A stretch of DNA of 40,849 nt from a virus: positions 1 through 40,849 of the IMG/VR virus record IMGVR_UViG_3300032011_002753. One strand, written 5' to 3'. The position numbers and the translations under genes were made by a program. Positions 23,237 to 31,452 of the stretch are shown here, in pieces. Position 1 is the first letter of the stretch. Each line of letters opens with the position of its first letter. The notes under the pieces were generated by a model, which saw only the letters and a list, made by a program, of their open reading frames with translations, was not told where the DNA came from and made no database searches.

Positions 23237-24832
23237 ATGAGTCAAAAAAAATCGCTAAAGGATATTATAAAACTTGAGTATCAGAAATGTGCTCAAGACC
23301 CCATACACTTCATGAAGAAGTATTGTATGATACAACATCCTGTCCGCGGTAAAATTCCTTTTCATTTATTTCCATTTCAAGAAAAAACACTTGATGGGTT
23401 TGCAGAAAACAGATATAATATTATTCTGAAATCAAGACAGACTGGTATATCAACTTTAACTGCAGGATTTGCATTATGGAAGATGTTATTTAATCAAGAT
23501 TTCAATGTATTAGTAATTGCAACCAAACAAGAAGTTGCTAAGAACCTTGTAACGAAGGTTCGTGTAATGAATGATTTCTTACCTAACTGGTTGAAACAAA
23601 CAACAGTAGAAGATAACAAATTATCTCTGAGATATTCAAATGGTTCTCAGATAAAGGCAACTTCATCAAGTGGAGATGCCGGTCGTTCTGAAGCATTATC
23701 ACTTTTGGTGTTTGATGAGGCAGCGTTTATTGATAACATTGAAGATATTTGGATATCTGCACAATCAACACTATCGACTGGTGGTAACGCGATTATTCTT
23801 TCTACTCCAAATGGTGTTGGAAACTTTTTTCACAAAACATGGGTAGAGGCAGAAGAAGAAGTTAATGGATTTAACCCAATCAGATTACATTGGAGTGTAC
23901 ATCCAGAAAGAAACCAAGAGTGGAGGGATAAACAAGAAATATTACTAGGACCAAAAGGAGCAGCACAAGAATGTGATTGTGATTTCGTTTCTTCTGGTGA
24001 TACTGTGATTGACCCTCAACTTTTAATGTTCTACAAAGAATCGTTTTGTCAAGAACCAGTTGAAAAGGGTGGATTTGACGGAAACTTATGGAAATGGGAA
24101 TATCCAAACTACAATAAAGGTTATATGGTAGTTGCCGATGTTGCTCGTGGTGATTCATCCGATTATTCTGCATGTCATGTTATTGATATTGAAGAGGCAT
24201 CTCAAGTAGCAGAATATAAAGGTAAATTAGATACAAAAGATTTTGGAAATTTCTTAGTTGGACTTGCTACCGATTATAATAATGCATTACTAGTGATTGA
24301 GAATGCAAATATTGGATGGGCAGTTATACAACAAGTAATTGATAGAGGATATCAAAACTTATTCTACATGAGTAAGGATTTAAAATATGTAGATGTAGAA
24401 AATCAAATGACAAATAGATATCGTGCCGAGGAAAGAGGTATGGTTGCAGGATTTAGTACTACATCTAAAACAAGACCACTTATTATATCAAAGTTAGACG
24501 ATTATTTCAGAGATAAATCTGTAACAGTTCGTTCTAGTAGATTAGTTGATGAATTATTCACTTTCATATGGAATGGGAATAGAGCAGAAGCAATGAGAGG
24601 ATATAATGATGATTTGGTTATGAGCTTTTCAATCGGATTATGGGTTAGAGATACCGCTTTGAGATTAAGACAAGAAGGTATTGATTTAACAAAAAAGGCC
24701 TTGGGTGGAATTGGAACAGCAACTCATGGTGCTGTTTATGGGGGTAGTTCTTTACCAGATGGTATGGAATCAAACCCGTGGAAACAGAAAATTGGTGATT
24801 CAGAAGAAGATTTGACATGGTTAATTGGTTAA
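23237..24832 (+). CDS. Terminase large subunit (T4 gp17-like)
   Basis: 531 residues, complete. The ATPase has a deviant Walker A, S-R-Q-T-G-I-S-T (66-73), a Walker B, L-L-V-F-D-E (156-161), and the coupling motif S-T-P-N-G (189-193). The RNase H-like nuclease starts at M-V-V-A-D-V-A-R-G-D (297-306, catalytic-type Asp 301), with I-E-N-A-N near 355 and a further Asp at the N-D-D-L region around residue 463. It cuts concatemeric DNA and pumps it into the prohead through the portal at 25320. It starts directly after the previous stop with AGGA upstream. In T4, gp18 and gp19 lie between gp17 and gp20; here only a 135-residue gene does. Confidence 0.93.
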   Translation: MSQKKSLKDIIKLEYQKCAQDPIHFMKKYCMIQHPVRGKIPFHLFPFQEKTLDGFAENRYNIILKSRQTGISTLTAGFALWKMLFNQDFNVLVIATKQEVAKNLVTKVRVMNDFLPNWLKQTTVEDNKLSLRYSNGSQIKATSSSGDAGRSEALSLLVFDEAAFIDNIEDIWISAQSTLSTGGNAIILSTPNGVGNFFHKTWVEAEEEVNGFNPIRLHWSVHPERNQEWRDKQEILLGPKGAAQECDCDFVSSGDTVIDPQLLMFYKESFCQEPVEKGGFDGNLWKWEYPNYNKGYMVVADVARGDSSDYSACHVIDIEEASQVAEYKGKLDTKDFGNFLVGLATDYNNALLVIENANIGWAVIQQVIDRGYQNLFYMSKDLKYVDVENQMTNRYRAEERGMVAGFSTTSKTRPLIISKLDDYFRDKSVTVRSSRLVDELFTFIWNGNRAEAMRGYNDDLVMSFSIGLWVRDTALRLRQEGIDLTKKALGGIGTATHGAVYGGSSLPDGMESNPWKQKIGDSEEDLTWLIG

Positions 24833-24845
24833 TATATAAAAAGAT

Positions 24846-24857
24846 TATATTTATAAA
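24846..24857 (+). promoter_or_regulatory. Late-promoter-like element (TATATTTATAAA, one mismatch)
   Basis: Eleven of 12 bases match the recurrent word. It lies in the 42-base gap after the terminase, 17 bases before the ATG at 24875, followed by a clear AAGGAG ribosome-binding site. Confidence 0.6.
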
Positions 24858-24874
24858 GTAAGGAGTATAATATT

Positions 24875-25282
24875 ATGGAAGATATAACAAAAGCACTTTA
24901 TTCAAATTTCGTAAATACAATCAGAGAAACCGCTGATGAAATCGAAGAGTATGATTGTGAGAATGAACAAGATGTAAAAGAGATTGTTGAGTTCTTAAAA
25001 GCATACAAACCAGAGGTCAACGAGGCTGAATATCAAGGTAGAAAAGTAAAATTGGGTAAACCAATGCAAGGTGATGTTAAGAAGTTTAAAGTTTACGTTA
25101 AAAACCCACAAGGTAACGTAGTAAAAGTAAACTTCGGTCATGGAGGTAGTTCTGCAAAAGGAAAAACTATGAAAATTAGAAAATCTAATCCTAATGCAAG
25201 AAAAAACTTTAGAGCAAGACACAATTGTGATAATCCAGGACCAAGACACAAAGCTAGATACTGGTCTTGTAGAAAGTGGTAA
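24875..25282 (+). CDS. Virion-type protein with basic Cys-containing C-terminal module (135 aa)
   Basis: The N-terminal ~48 residues are acidic and helical. A V-N-E-A site follows at about 48-51. The C-terminal ~85 residues are strongly basic: F-K-V-Y-V-K-N-P-Q-G-N-V-V-K-V-N-F-G, then R-A-R-H-N-C-D-N-P-G-P and A-R-Y-W-S-C-R-K-W. I recall this C-terminal module from many T4-like marine phages next to head genes, but know no proven function. The two Cys and several His could bind metal. Its position between terminase and portal supports a head or packaging role. The Ile/Val-x-Glu site before the basic module could be a prohead-protease cut releasing it, which is inference. Confidence 0.6.
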   Translation: MEDITKALYSNFVNTIRETADEIEEYDCENEQDVKEIVEFLKAYKPEVNEAEYQGRKVKLGKPMQGDVKKFKVYVKNPQGNVVKVNFGHGGSSAKGKTMKIRKSNPNARKNFRARHNCDNPGPRHKARYWSCRKW

Positions 25283-25319
25283 AAATAAAATAAAGGTTAT
25301 AATTTAAAATAGGAATAAA

Positions 25320-27071
25320 ATGGCAGATACTTCATTTTTTGGTAGGTTAACTCGACTGTTTTCAACACAGGCGATTGTTCGTGTCGATAAAGATGGTAAA
25401 AGAAAGGTAGTTGATACTGATGATAGACAACGAACAAACCTTTCTTCACTAAGAGACAGATATACCAAACTACAAAAGACACAATACGAAATGGCTGGCG
25501 GGGCTCAATCAATGGCCTACCAACAAGTTCGTAGAGAAATATTCAGAGATTATGATGCAATGGATAACGACCCAATAATGGCATCAGCTCTTGATATATT
25601 TGCAGATGAATCAACATTAAAGAATGAATTTGGAAATATATTAACTATTCGTTCCTCAAATGAGAACGTACAAGAAATACTTAACAACTTATTCTATGAT
25701 ATAATGAACGTAGAGTTCAATTTATGGCCATGGGTAAGAAATATGTGTAAGTATGGAGATTTTTTCTTAGGTTTAGAAATGGCTGAGGGTAAAGGTATCG
25801 TTAACGTAACACCTTACTCAGTATATAACACCGAAAGATTAGAAAGAACCGACCCTGAGAATCCTAATTACGTTAAATTCCATATAGAAGATGATATCAA
25901 TGGAAAAGTTGATTATGAGAATTGGGAAATTGCACACTTTAGATTATTAGCAGATACCAATTGGTTACCATATGGTAAATCAATGGTTGAAAATGCTAGA
26001 AGATTATGGAAACAATTATCTCTTATGGAAGATGCAATGTTGATTCACAGAATCATGAGAGCACCTGAGAAGAGAGTTTTCAAAATTGATATTGGTAACA
26101 TTCCACCAAACGAAGTTGATAACTATATGCAAAGAATTATCAACAAGATGAAGAAAGTTCCTTTCTTAGATAGAAACACAGGTGAGTACAACTTAAAGTA
26201 CAACATGCAAAACCTTACAGAAGATTTCTATCTACCAGTAAGGGGTGGAGATAGTGGAACTGCTATTGATAACTTAAGTGGTTTAGAGTATTCATCTATT
26301 GATGATATCGATTATCTTAAAAATAAATTGTTTGCAGCTCTTAAGATTCCAAAAGCATATTTGGGATATGATGAAAATGTTAATGGTAAAGCAACACTTG
26401 CTGCTGAAGATGTAAGATTTGCAAGAACAATTGAAAGAATACAAAGAATTGTTGTATCTGAATTAAGTAAGATTGCTATTGTTCATTTATATTCACAAGG
26501 TATCGAAGATTCAGAGATGACTAACTTCGAGTTGGCGTTAGTAAACCCATCTACAATTTACGAACAAGAAAAAGTAAATTTGTGGAGTGAGAAAATTAGA
26601 TTGGCAACAGATATCAAAGATTTAAATATGTTATCTAAGGATTGGGTATATGAAAATATATTCAAAATGTCTGACCAAGAGTTTGCTACACAAAAAACTA
26701 AAATTATAAATGATTTAAAAGATAGATTTAGACATCGTTCTATTGAAGATGAGGGTAATGACCCTGCTATGGAGGATGAACCAGAAGATGTAGAAGAATC
26801 ATTAGAAAAAATAAAACAAGAAATTAAAGATAAAGGTGGTAGACCTAGAGAAGGGGGAACTTACAAAAAGGATAAACATCCATATGGAAGAGACCCATTA
26901 GGTGATGACGACCGTACTAAAACCAACAAAAGACAAACCAGAGAGAGTAAGGTAAGAGTTTCTAATCAGAAAGCAAAGGAAATTGTAAATGGAGTTTCTT
27001 CAAAAAGAAAGTATTTAACTGAAAATGATATGTTAAATGAAGAAAATCTATTGGCTGATAGAGAAATTTAA
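25320..27071 (+). CDS. Portal vertex protein (T4 gp20-like)
   Basis: 583 residues, slightly longer than T4 gp20 (~524). The family pattern is clear: D-Y-D-A-M-D-N-D-P-I-M-A-S-A-L-D (early, about 75-90), G-D-F-F-L-G near 145, the wing/stem region P-P-N-E-V-D-N-Y-M-Q, and the conserved K-L-F-A-A-L-K-I-P-K-A-Y-L-G-Y-D, followed by an A-E-D-V-R-F-A-R-T-I-E-R-I-Q-R helix. The last ~80 residues are charged, poorly conserved and include L-N-E-E (a possible protease-type site). The dodecamer forms the DNA entry channel and binds the terminase. AGGA precedes the ATG. No promoter motif separates it from the 135-residue gene, so they are probably co-transcribed. Confidence 0.92.
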   Translation: MADTSFFGRLTRLFSTQAIVRVDKDGKRKVVDTDDRQRTNLSSLRDRYTKLQKTQYEMAGGAQSMAYQQVRREIFRDYDAMDNDPIMASALDIFADESTLKNEFGNILTIRSSNENVQEILNNLFYDIMNVEFNLWPWVRNMCKYGDFFLGLEMAEGKGIVNVTPYSVYNTERLERTDPENPNYVKFHIEDDINGKVDYENWEIAHFRLLADTNWLPYGKSMVENARRLWKQLSLMEDAMLIHRIMRAPEKRVFKIDIGNIPPNEVDNYMQRIINKMKKVPFLDRNTGEYNLKYNMQNLTEDFYLPVRGGDSGTAIDNLSGLEYSSIDDIDYLKNKLFAALKIPKAYLGYDENVNGKATLAAEDVRFARTIERIQRIVVSELSKIAIVHLYSQGIEDSEMTNFELALVNPSTIYEQEKVNLWSEKIRLATDIKDLNMLSKDWVYENIFKMSDQEFATQKTKIINDLKDRFRHRSIEDEGNDPAMEDEPEDVEESLEKIKQEIKDKGGRPREGGTYKKDKHPYGRDPLGDDDRTKTNKRQTRESKVRVSNQKAKEIVNGVSSKRKYLTENDMLNEENLLADREI

Positions 27072-27088
27072 GGTTAAATTAATATTTT

Positions 27089-27100
27089 TATATTTATATA
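27089..27100 (+). promoter_or_regulatory. Late-promoter-like element TATATTTATATA
   Basis: Exact copy in the 66-base gap after the portal gene, 37 bases before the ATG at 27138. An AGGA precedes that ATG. It heads the overlapping head-gene block 27138-33330. Confidence 0.65.
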
Positions 27101-27137
27101 AGAGTTTTAGTATGTATATCAAATTGTAGGACAAAAA

Positions 27138-28004
27138 ATGAAAAAAATAAAACATTCAAAATTTAAGAACACTGGTATTTTGTTTGAACTACTAGTTAGA
27201 CAAATCACATTAGAGATTCTAAACGGAGGTGATGAGAAAGCTAAAAACATAATTAAAGAGTTCTTTAAGCAAGGTACAGAAATTTCTAAAGAGAAAAAGT
27301 TGTACGATTTACTACTAAAAGAAAAGTACAATTCAGAATCAAGAGCAGAAAAGTTCATTGATGTAGTACTAGAAGCACACTCTAAAATAGATACTCAAAA
27401 AATTCTAAAAGAAAAATATAATCTTATTAAAAAGATACAAGAATCATTTAATATAGATGAATTCTTAAACTCACCTCTTACAAACTACAAAACTTATGCA
27501 TCAATATACAAAATTTTTGAAGCTAAACAAGTAGAGCAATTTGATATTAAAGATAATTTGAACGCAAGATTCACTTTAGTAGAACATATTATAAATGATT
27601 CTATCAAAAACAAACAAAAACTAGTTGAAGATAGAACAATTGAAATGTACAAAAAACAAGAGAAAGATATGAGAATGCTTTCTTATAGAATACTAATCGA
27701 ATCTTTCAATAAAAAATACACAAAACTAGATTCTTCACAGAAATCATTGTTAAAAGAATATATTAACAATATTAACAATACTAGTAAGTTTAAAGAATAT
27801 TTCAACTTAAGACTAAAAGAATTAGTTACTTCATTACACGAAGAATATACCAAAACTTCTGATAAAGTTACTAAAATTAAGTTAAAAGAAACTTTAAACC
27901 TTCTAAAAAGACAAAAAGTTAGAAAGAAAGTATCCGATTCACAAGTTTCAGCAATTATGATTGGATATGAATTAGTAAAGGAAATGAAGAATGTTAGAAA
28001 GTAA
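27138..28004 (+). CDS. Conserved helical head-region protein (288 aa), function unknown
   Basis: Almost entirely helical, rich in Lys, Glu, Leu and Ile, with no Cys-based or catalytic motif. The N terminus K-H-S-K-F-K-N-T-G-I-L-F-E-L-L-V-R-Q looks conserved, and I recall similar starts in marine T4-like phages right after the portal. A C-terminal basic helix (K-R-Q-K-V-R-K-K-V) could contact DNA or other head parts. In T4 the place between gp20 and gp21 holds the prohead core genes 67 and 68, so a core role is possible. It overlaps the next gene by 14 bases. Confidence 0.6.
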   Translation: MKKIKHSKFKNTGILFELLVRQITLEILNGGDEKAKNIIKEFFKQGTEISKEKKLYDLLLKEKYNSESRAEKFIDVVLEAHSKIDTQKILKEKYNLIKKIQESFNIDEFLNSPLTNYKTYASIYKIFEAKQVEQFDIKDNLNARFTLVEHIINDSIKNKQKLVEDRTIEMYKKQEKDMRMLSYRILIESFNKKYTKLDSSQKSLLKEYINNINNTSKFKEYFNLRLKELVTSLHEEYTKTSDKVTKIKLKETLNLLKRQKVRKKVSDSQVSAIMIGYELVKEMKNVRK

Positions 28005-28440
28005 GTATAAAGATTTTATTGCTGAACTTATAAAAGAAGTAGAAGAAGAGTTAGAAGAACAAACTACTACTGCTAATGTTGATGGGTATCAAACTCCTTA
28101 TGCTTTTTCTGGTAAGGGAAAGAAAGATAGGAGAAAAAAGATTGCCCAACAAATGGGATATAAGATTGTAGGTGAAGCAAAAATTAAAACACCAGTTAAT
28201 CGTTGGTTGGCATTGAAGAATGATGAAACTCGTTCTCCAAATCAAAAATTAGCTGTGGGTTTAAAAGAACTTAAATACCAATTGGCTGAAGTTGAAAAGT
28301 TCTTCAACTGGTATAATAAGATTAAAACGATGAATGAACTTGATAAAAATAATTATTGGAAGAGGACTCATCGTCATATTTATAATGTGAAGGAAAGATT
28401 AATTAATATAGCCAATAGTATAAAGGAGTTAGACCAATGA
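27991..28440 (+). CDS. Small head-region protein with CTS-like N terminus (149 aa)
   Basis: The N terminus is a short helix, K-Y-K-D-F-I-A-E-L-I-K-E-V-E-E-E. The F-I-A-E element is the same as in the capsid-targeting sequence of T4 internal proteins, which the prohead protease cuts after Glu; here Leu follows rather than Ala. Next come T-T-T-A-N-V-D-G-Y-Q-T-P-Y-A-F (25-39) and a Lys-rich segment, then helices to the end. I recall the 'G-Y-x-T-P-x-A-F' element from other phage head-region proteins. A role in the prohead core or as a packaged protein fits the position next to gp21. Overlaps: 14 bases upstream, 4 downstream (ATGA). Confidence 0.58.
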   Translation: MLESKYKDFIAELIKEVEEELEEQTTTANVDGYQTPYAFSGKGKKDRRKKIAQQMGYKIVGEAKIKTPVNRWLALKNDETRSPNQKLAVGLKELKYQLAEVEKFFNWYNKIKTMNELDKNNYWKRTHRHIYNVKERLINIANSIKELDQ

Positions 28441-28709
28441 AAATAACAAAAAGTAGATTAAAAGAAATTATCGCAGATGTACTTAGAGAAGAATCTGAAT
28501 ATCAGACTTTCTTTAAGAAGGCACTAGAAAAAAGCGGTAAATCAATTCCATCCATGTCTGATGAAGAAAAGAAAGCGTTCTTCAACAAGATTCAGAAAGC
28601 ATGGAAAGGTAAAGGAAAAAAGAATGAAGAATTAGCTTCATCTCAAATTGGTAAAGGTGATAACGCCAAACCATCTAAAGATGCATCTGATTCATCTAAG
28701 ATAAAGTAA
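28437..28709 (+). CDS. Small charged head-region protein (90 aa)
   Basis: An N-terminal helix S-R-L-K-E-I-I-A-D-V-L-R-E-E and a second, Lys-rich helical part are followed by a polar tail with S-S-Q-I-G-K-G-D-N-A-K-P. The tail's Ser-Lys-Ile-Gly-x-Gly-Asp-Asn pattern recurs in the scaffold gene (S-K-I-G-A-G-D-N-K, about residues 66-74 of the 33798 product). The two may share a short peptide, which would make this a small core component comparable with T4 gp67/gp68. It has an AAAGGAG ribosome-binding site inside the upstream gene and overlaps it by ATGA. Confidence 0.52.
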   Translation: MKITKSRLKEIIADVLREESEYQTFFKKALEKSGKSIPSMSDEEKKAFFNKIQKAWKGKGKKNEELASSQIGKGDNAKPSKDASDSSKIK

Positions 28710-28715
28710 AATAAT

Positions 28716-28904
28716 ATGACAAAGGAGAGATTGTTAGATATTATTAATGAGGAGGTTGATAACGTAAAATTTGGTATCAACCATTTTCTTATTAAAGAGG
28801 AAATCACTAACGAAGATGAAAAACAGATTCGTGAATTGATTAGACAAGAAGTATCTGCAATATTTTTTGATTTGTTTAAGAAAAGAAAAACTTGGGGAGC
28901 ATAA
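28716..28904 (+). CDS. Small helical protein (62 aa) before the prohead protease
   Basis: Starts 6 bases after the preceding stop and shares its last base with the protease ATG. It is acidic and helical: R-L-L-D-I-I-N-E-E near the start, ending F-F-D-L-F-K-K-R-K-T-W-G-A. The N-terminal helix with I-I-N-E resembles other N termini in this block. No family is recognised. The tight coupling supports it as a real head-core accessory gene. Confidence 0.5.
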   Translation: MTKERLLDIINEEVDNVKFGINHFLIKEEITNEDEKQIRELIRQEVSAIFFDLFKKRKTWGA

Positions 28905-29485
28905 TGGGACAATTACTAATAGAAACTAGATTATTTGAGGGAAGAGTTAACGAAGATTCCGAAGGAAGAACTATCGTTAAGGGTGTTCTACAACGTGCAG
29001 AGGCTCCAAATCAAAACGAAAGAGTATATCCAAAGTCAATTCTAATGAGAGAAGCAAAAAAATATGAAACTCTTATTAAAGAAAGAAGAGCGTTGGGTGA
29101 ATTAGACCATCCAGATTCTTCTGTAATAAACTTGAAGAATGTATCTCACAACGTTAGAGAAATTCATTGGGAAGGAAACGATTTAGTAGGTACAGTAGAA
29201 ATCCTACCAACTCCTTCTGGTAATATATTAAAAGAATTATTAAAAGCAAATATTCTTCTAGGAATATCTTCAAGAGGTATGGGTTCAGTAGAACCTATCG
29301 GTAAAGGAAGAGTACAAGTAGGAGAAGATTTTGAATTACTTGGGTGGGATTTTGTATCCAATCCATCTACACATGGTGCATTTATGACACCTGTTAACGA
29401 ATCTAAACAAGTTATATCTGAGGTTTGTAATGAATATTGTAAAGCTCAAGATTTAATGAGAGAAATAATTACGGAGTTAAATTAA
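28904..29485 (+). CDS. Prohead core protease (T4 gp21-like)
   Basis: 193 residues from ATG 28904, preceded by GGGGAG. A TTG at 28892 would add four residues and is not needed. Family features: N-terminal strand with E-T-R-L-F-E-G-R-V-N-E; N-Q-N-E-R-V-Y-P; the catalytic-type His in L-G-E-L-D-H-P (His 69); the nucleophile in L-G-I-S-S-R-G-M-G-S (Ser 122 or 123); and W-D-F-V-S-N-P-S (148-155). T4 gp21 cleaves scaffold, capsid and internal proteins after hydrophobic-x-Glu. The likely capsid site here is given under the capsid gene. The C-terminal V-N-E-S and I-S-E-V could be self-processing sites. It overlaps both neighbours by one base. Confidence 0.9.
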   Translation: MGQLLIETRLFEGRVNEDSEGRTIVKGVLQRAEAPNQNERVYPKSILMREAKKYETLIKERRALGELDHPDSSVINLKNVSHNVREIHWEGNDLVGTVEILPTPSGNILKELLKANILLGISSRGMGSVEPIGKGRVQVGEDFELLGWDFVSNPSTHGAFMTPVNESKQVISEVCNEYCKAQDLMREIITELN

Positions 29486-30678
29486 TGATACAACTAGGAC
29501 AAATAATAGGATTAAAACCAATTAACGAAGCAGAAGTATTTACTGCAACAAGTAAAGAAACTGGCACAACATCGGTATTTAAATCAAAAGCAGCAAGAGA
29601 CGCAGCTATTAAGGCTGGAACTCATGAAAAAAGAAAAGGTGATAAAGATGGTGCCGTACAAGAACCTGGTAAAAAAGATACTCCTAAAGTAAACATATTT
29701 AAAAAAGATAAAGAAGAACCTAAGAGAGATTCTGCCACCGATGCACAGATAGATGATGTTCAAAATAATATTGGTGATTTAGATGGTGATGAAATAAGAG
29801 ATTATGCAGAATCAGATATATTCCCATATCTTAAAGGAAAAGATTTGGAAATTGCAAAATCATTAGTAGGTGATATTGAAGATTCTGGCTCAGATTTTGT
29901 TAGAAGTGCGGATGTAAGAAAAGATTTAAAAGATTTATTTGATAAGAAAATGACTTTAGATTCTCCAAAAGAAGAACCTAAAAAAGATGATAGTAATGAT
30001 ATTTCACAACCTAACTCAGTAGAAGGAACTGGTCAAGCAGACCCTAAGGTTAACAAACAAGTTCGTAAGATAGCTGATAAAATGGGAATCTCATCAAAAA
30101 AATTAGGTAAAGAAGAATACGAAAAGAAAATGGCACAAGCTGCGGTTGAAGCCTTAACTGATTCTAACTTTCATACTGAGGCTAGATGGTTGGTTGCCGA
30201 TTTAGAAGGTAAACCAGAATTGAGAGAAAGACCAAACTATCCTAAGTTTGATGACCCTGATTATGAAAAGAAGATGGATGCAGTTAGAGAAAAATATGCA
30301 TCTCAATACGCTGATGATGTTGATGATGACGCAAGAAACTTAGGTATCGAGGCATCACAGGCTGCTGGATGGGGTGGTGCTACTGCGATGGAGTCCATAG
30401 TATTTGATTTAAAAATGAGTGGTTCACATAAATTGGCAAATAAAATATTAAAATCTTTCAAAGATGCACAACAAAAACAAGAAGGAAGAATCTCAATAGG
30501 AGATATGATGGAAGATGTAATCAATGAAGGACCATCTACTGAAGAAAAAAGAATTGCAATGTTGGCTGTTAGAAAACAAGCTAAATACAGAAGTGTAAGT
30601 TTAGAACAGGCAATACAAGACCAAATCAATGCTCTCGAAGATTTAAAAAGAGATGCAAAGAGAGGTAAAATAAAATAA
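29485..30678 (+). CDS. Head-region protein with two I-N-E sites (397 aa), unknown function
   Basis: Residues 1-15 end in K-P-I-N-E, followed by A, a strong match to a hydrophobic-x-Glu/Ala prohead-protease site. A second site, V-I-N-E-G, occurs near residue 347. Between them are a Lys/Asp/Glu-rich flexible part (about 40-180), a helical folded part (about 190-330) with the W-G-G-A-T-A-M-E-S loop, and a basic tail. No family is named. The N-terminal peptide may be a capsid-targeting sequence that is removed, as in T4 internal proteins. It lies directly downstream of the protease with TAATG coupling and ACGGAG upstream. Confidence 0.58.
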   Translation: MIQLGQIIGLKPINEAEVFTATSKETGTTSVFKSKAARDAAIKAGTHEKRKGDKDGAVQEPGKKDTPKVNIFKKDKEEPKRDSATDAQIDDVQNNIGDLDGDEIRDYAESDIFPYLKGKDLEIAKSLVGDIEDSGSDFVRSADVRKDLKDLFDKKMTLDSPKEEPKKDDSNDISQPNSVEGTGQADPKVNKQVRKIADKMGISSKKLGKEEYEKKMAQAAVEALTDSNFHTEARWLVADLEGKPELRERPNYPKFDDPDYEKKMDAVREKYASQYADDVDDDARNLGIEASQAAGWGGATAMESIVFDLKMSGSHKLANKILKSFKDAQQKQEGRISIGDMMEDVINEGPSTEEKRIAMLAVRKQAKYRSVSLEQAIQDQINALEDLKRDAKRGKIK

Positions 30679-30687
30679 GGAGAGAAC

Positions 30688-31446
30688 ATGAAACTAAGAG
30701 ATATACTTAAAGAATCCGAAGATAGAGGATTAACTAGTGAAGTTAAAAAACATTTCCTAGAAATCGTTTCTACATACAACAAATATCACGAATCAATGGA
30801 TAGAAAATCTGATATCATTGAAGTTGCTGAAACTTTAGGTGGTATCACAGAAGCTGCTAGAGAACTTGCTCTAAGAGAAGCTGATGATTGGTTTGATAAA
30901 CATACAGTAAAAAGAAACATGAGTGAACTAACTAAGTTAGGTTCTCAATTTGATAAAGTTGCCAAAGAGGCTAGAAACTTAGACCAAAGAATGCATGGTC
31001 TATATGAGGATATGGGTAATATCCTTTCAAGATACTACAAAATCGGTGAGATAACCGAAGATGAAATGAAACAACGTTTAGGTATGAATGAATCTAAATC
31101 AGATTGTGGATGTGGATGTGGTGGAACAACAGTAGGTGGATGTAACGAATCTTTAAACGAAGAACCAGTTGCAGTATCAATGAGAAATGATGATGGTTCT
31201 ATTACAACTACAATTAAAGAAGTTGCCGATTTAAACGAAGAAGAATCTAAACTATATGAGTTTGGATTAAAAGTTGAAAAGGCTTTAATGAACGAAAAAA
31301 ATTGTCCAACTGACCCTGGCAAATGGGCAGCATCAAAAGCTGCTGCTAAAAAGAAGTTTGATGTTTACCCTTCTGCATATGCTAATGGATGGGCAGCAAA
31401 AAACTACAAAGGAAAAGGTGGCGGTTGGAGAAAATGTAAAGGATAA
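30688..31446 (+). CDS. Head-region protein with Cys/Gly cluster and basic C-terminal module (252 aa)
   Basis: Residues 1-135 are helical: M-K-L-R-D-I-L-K-E-S at the start, A-E-T-L-G-G-I-T-E-A-A and D-D-W-F-D-K later. Residues 139-152 form a compact cluster D-C-G-C-G-C-G-G ... G-G-C, a possible metal site. N-E sites (M-N-E-S at 133-136, S-L-N-E-E at 155-159) flank it. The last ~45 residues, P-G-K-W-A-A-S-K-A-A-A-K-K-K-F-D-V-Y-P-S followed by A-Y-A-N-G-W-A-A, belong to a small basic module I recall from phage and large-virus proteins. A packaged or DNA-contacting role is plausible. It has an excellent AAGGAG site 6 bases before the ATG. Confidence 0.58.
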   Translation: MKLRDILKESEDRGLTSEVKKHFLEIVSTYNKYHESMDRKSDIIEVAETLGGITEAARELALREADDWFDKHTVKRNMSELTKLGSQFDKVAKEARNLDQRMHGLYEDMGNILSRYYKIGEITEDEMKQRLGMNESKSDCGCGCGGTTVGGCNESLNEEPVAVSMRNDDGSITTTIKEVADLNEEESKLYEFGLKVEKALMNEKNCPTDPGKWAASKAAAKKKFDVYPSAYANGWAAKNYKGKGGGWRKCKG

Positions 31447-31452
31447 CCAATC

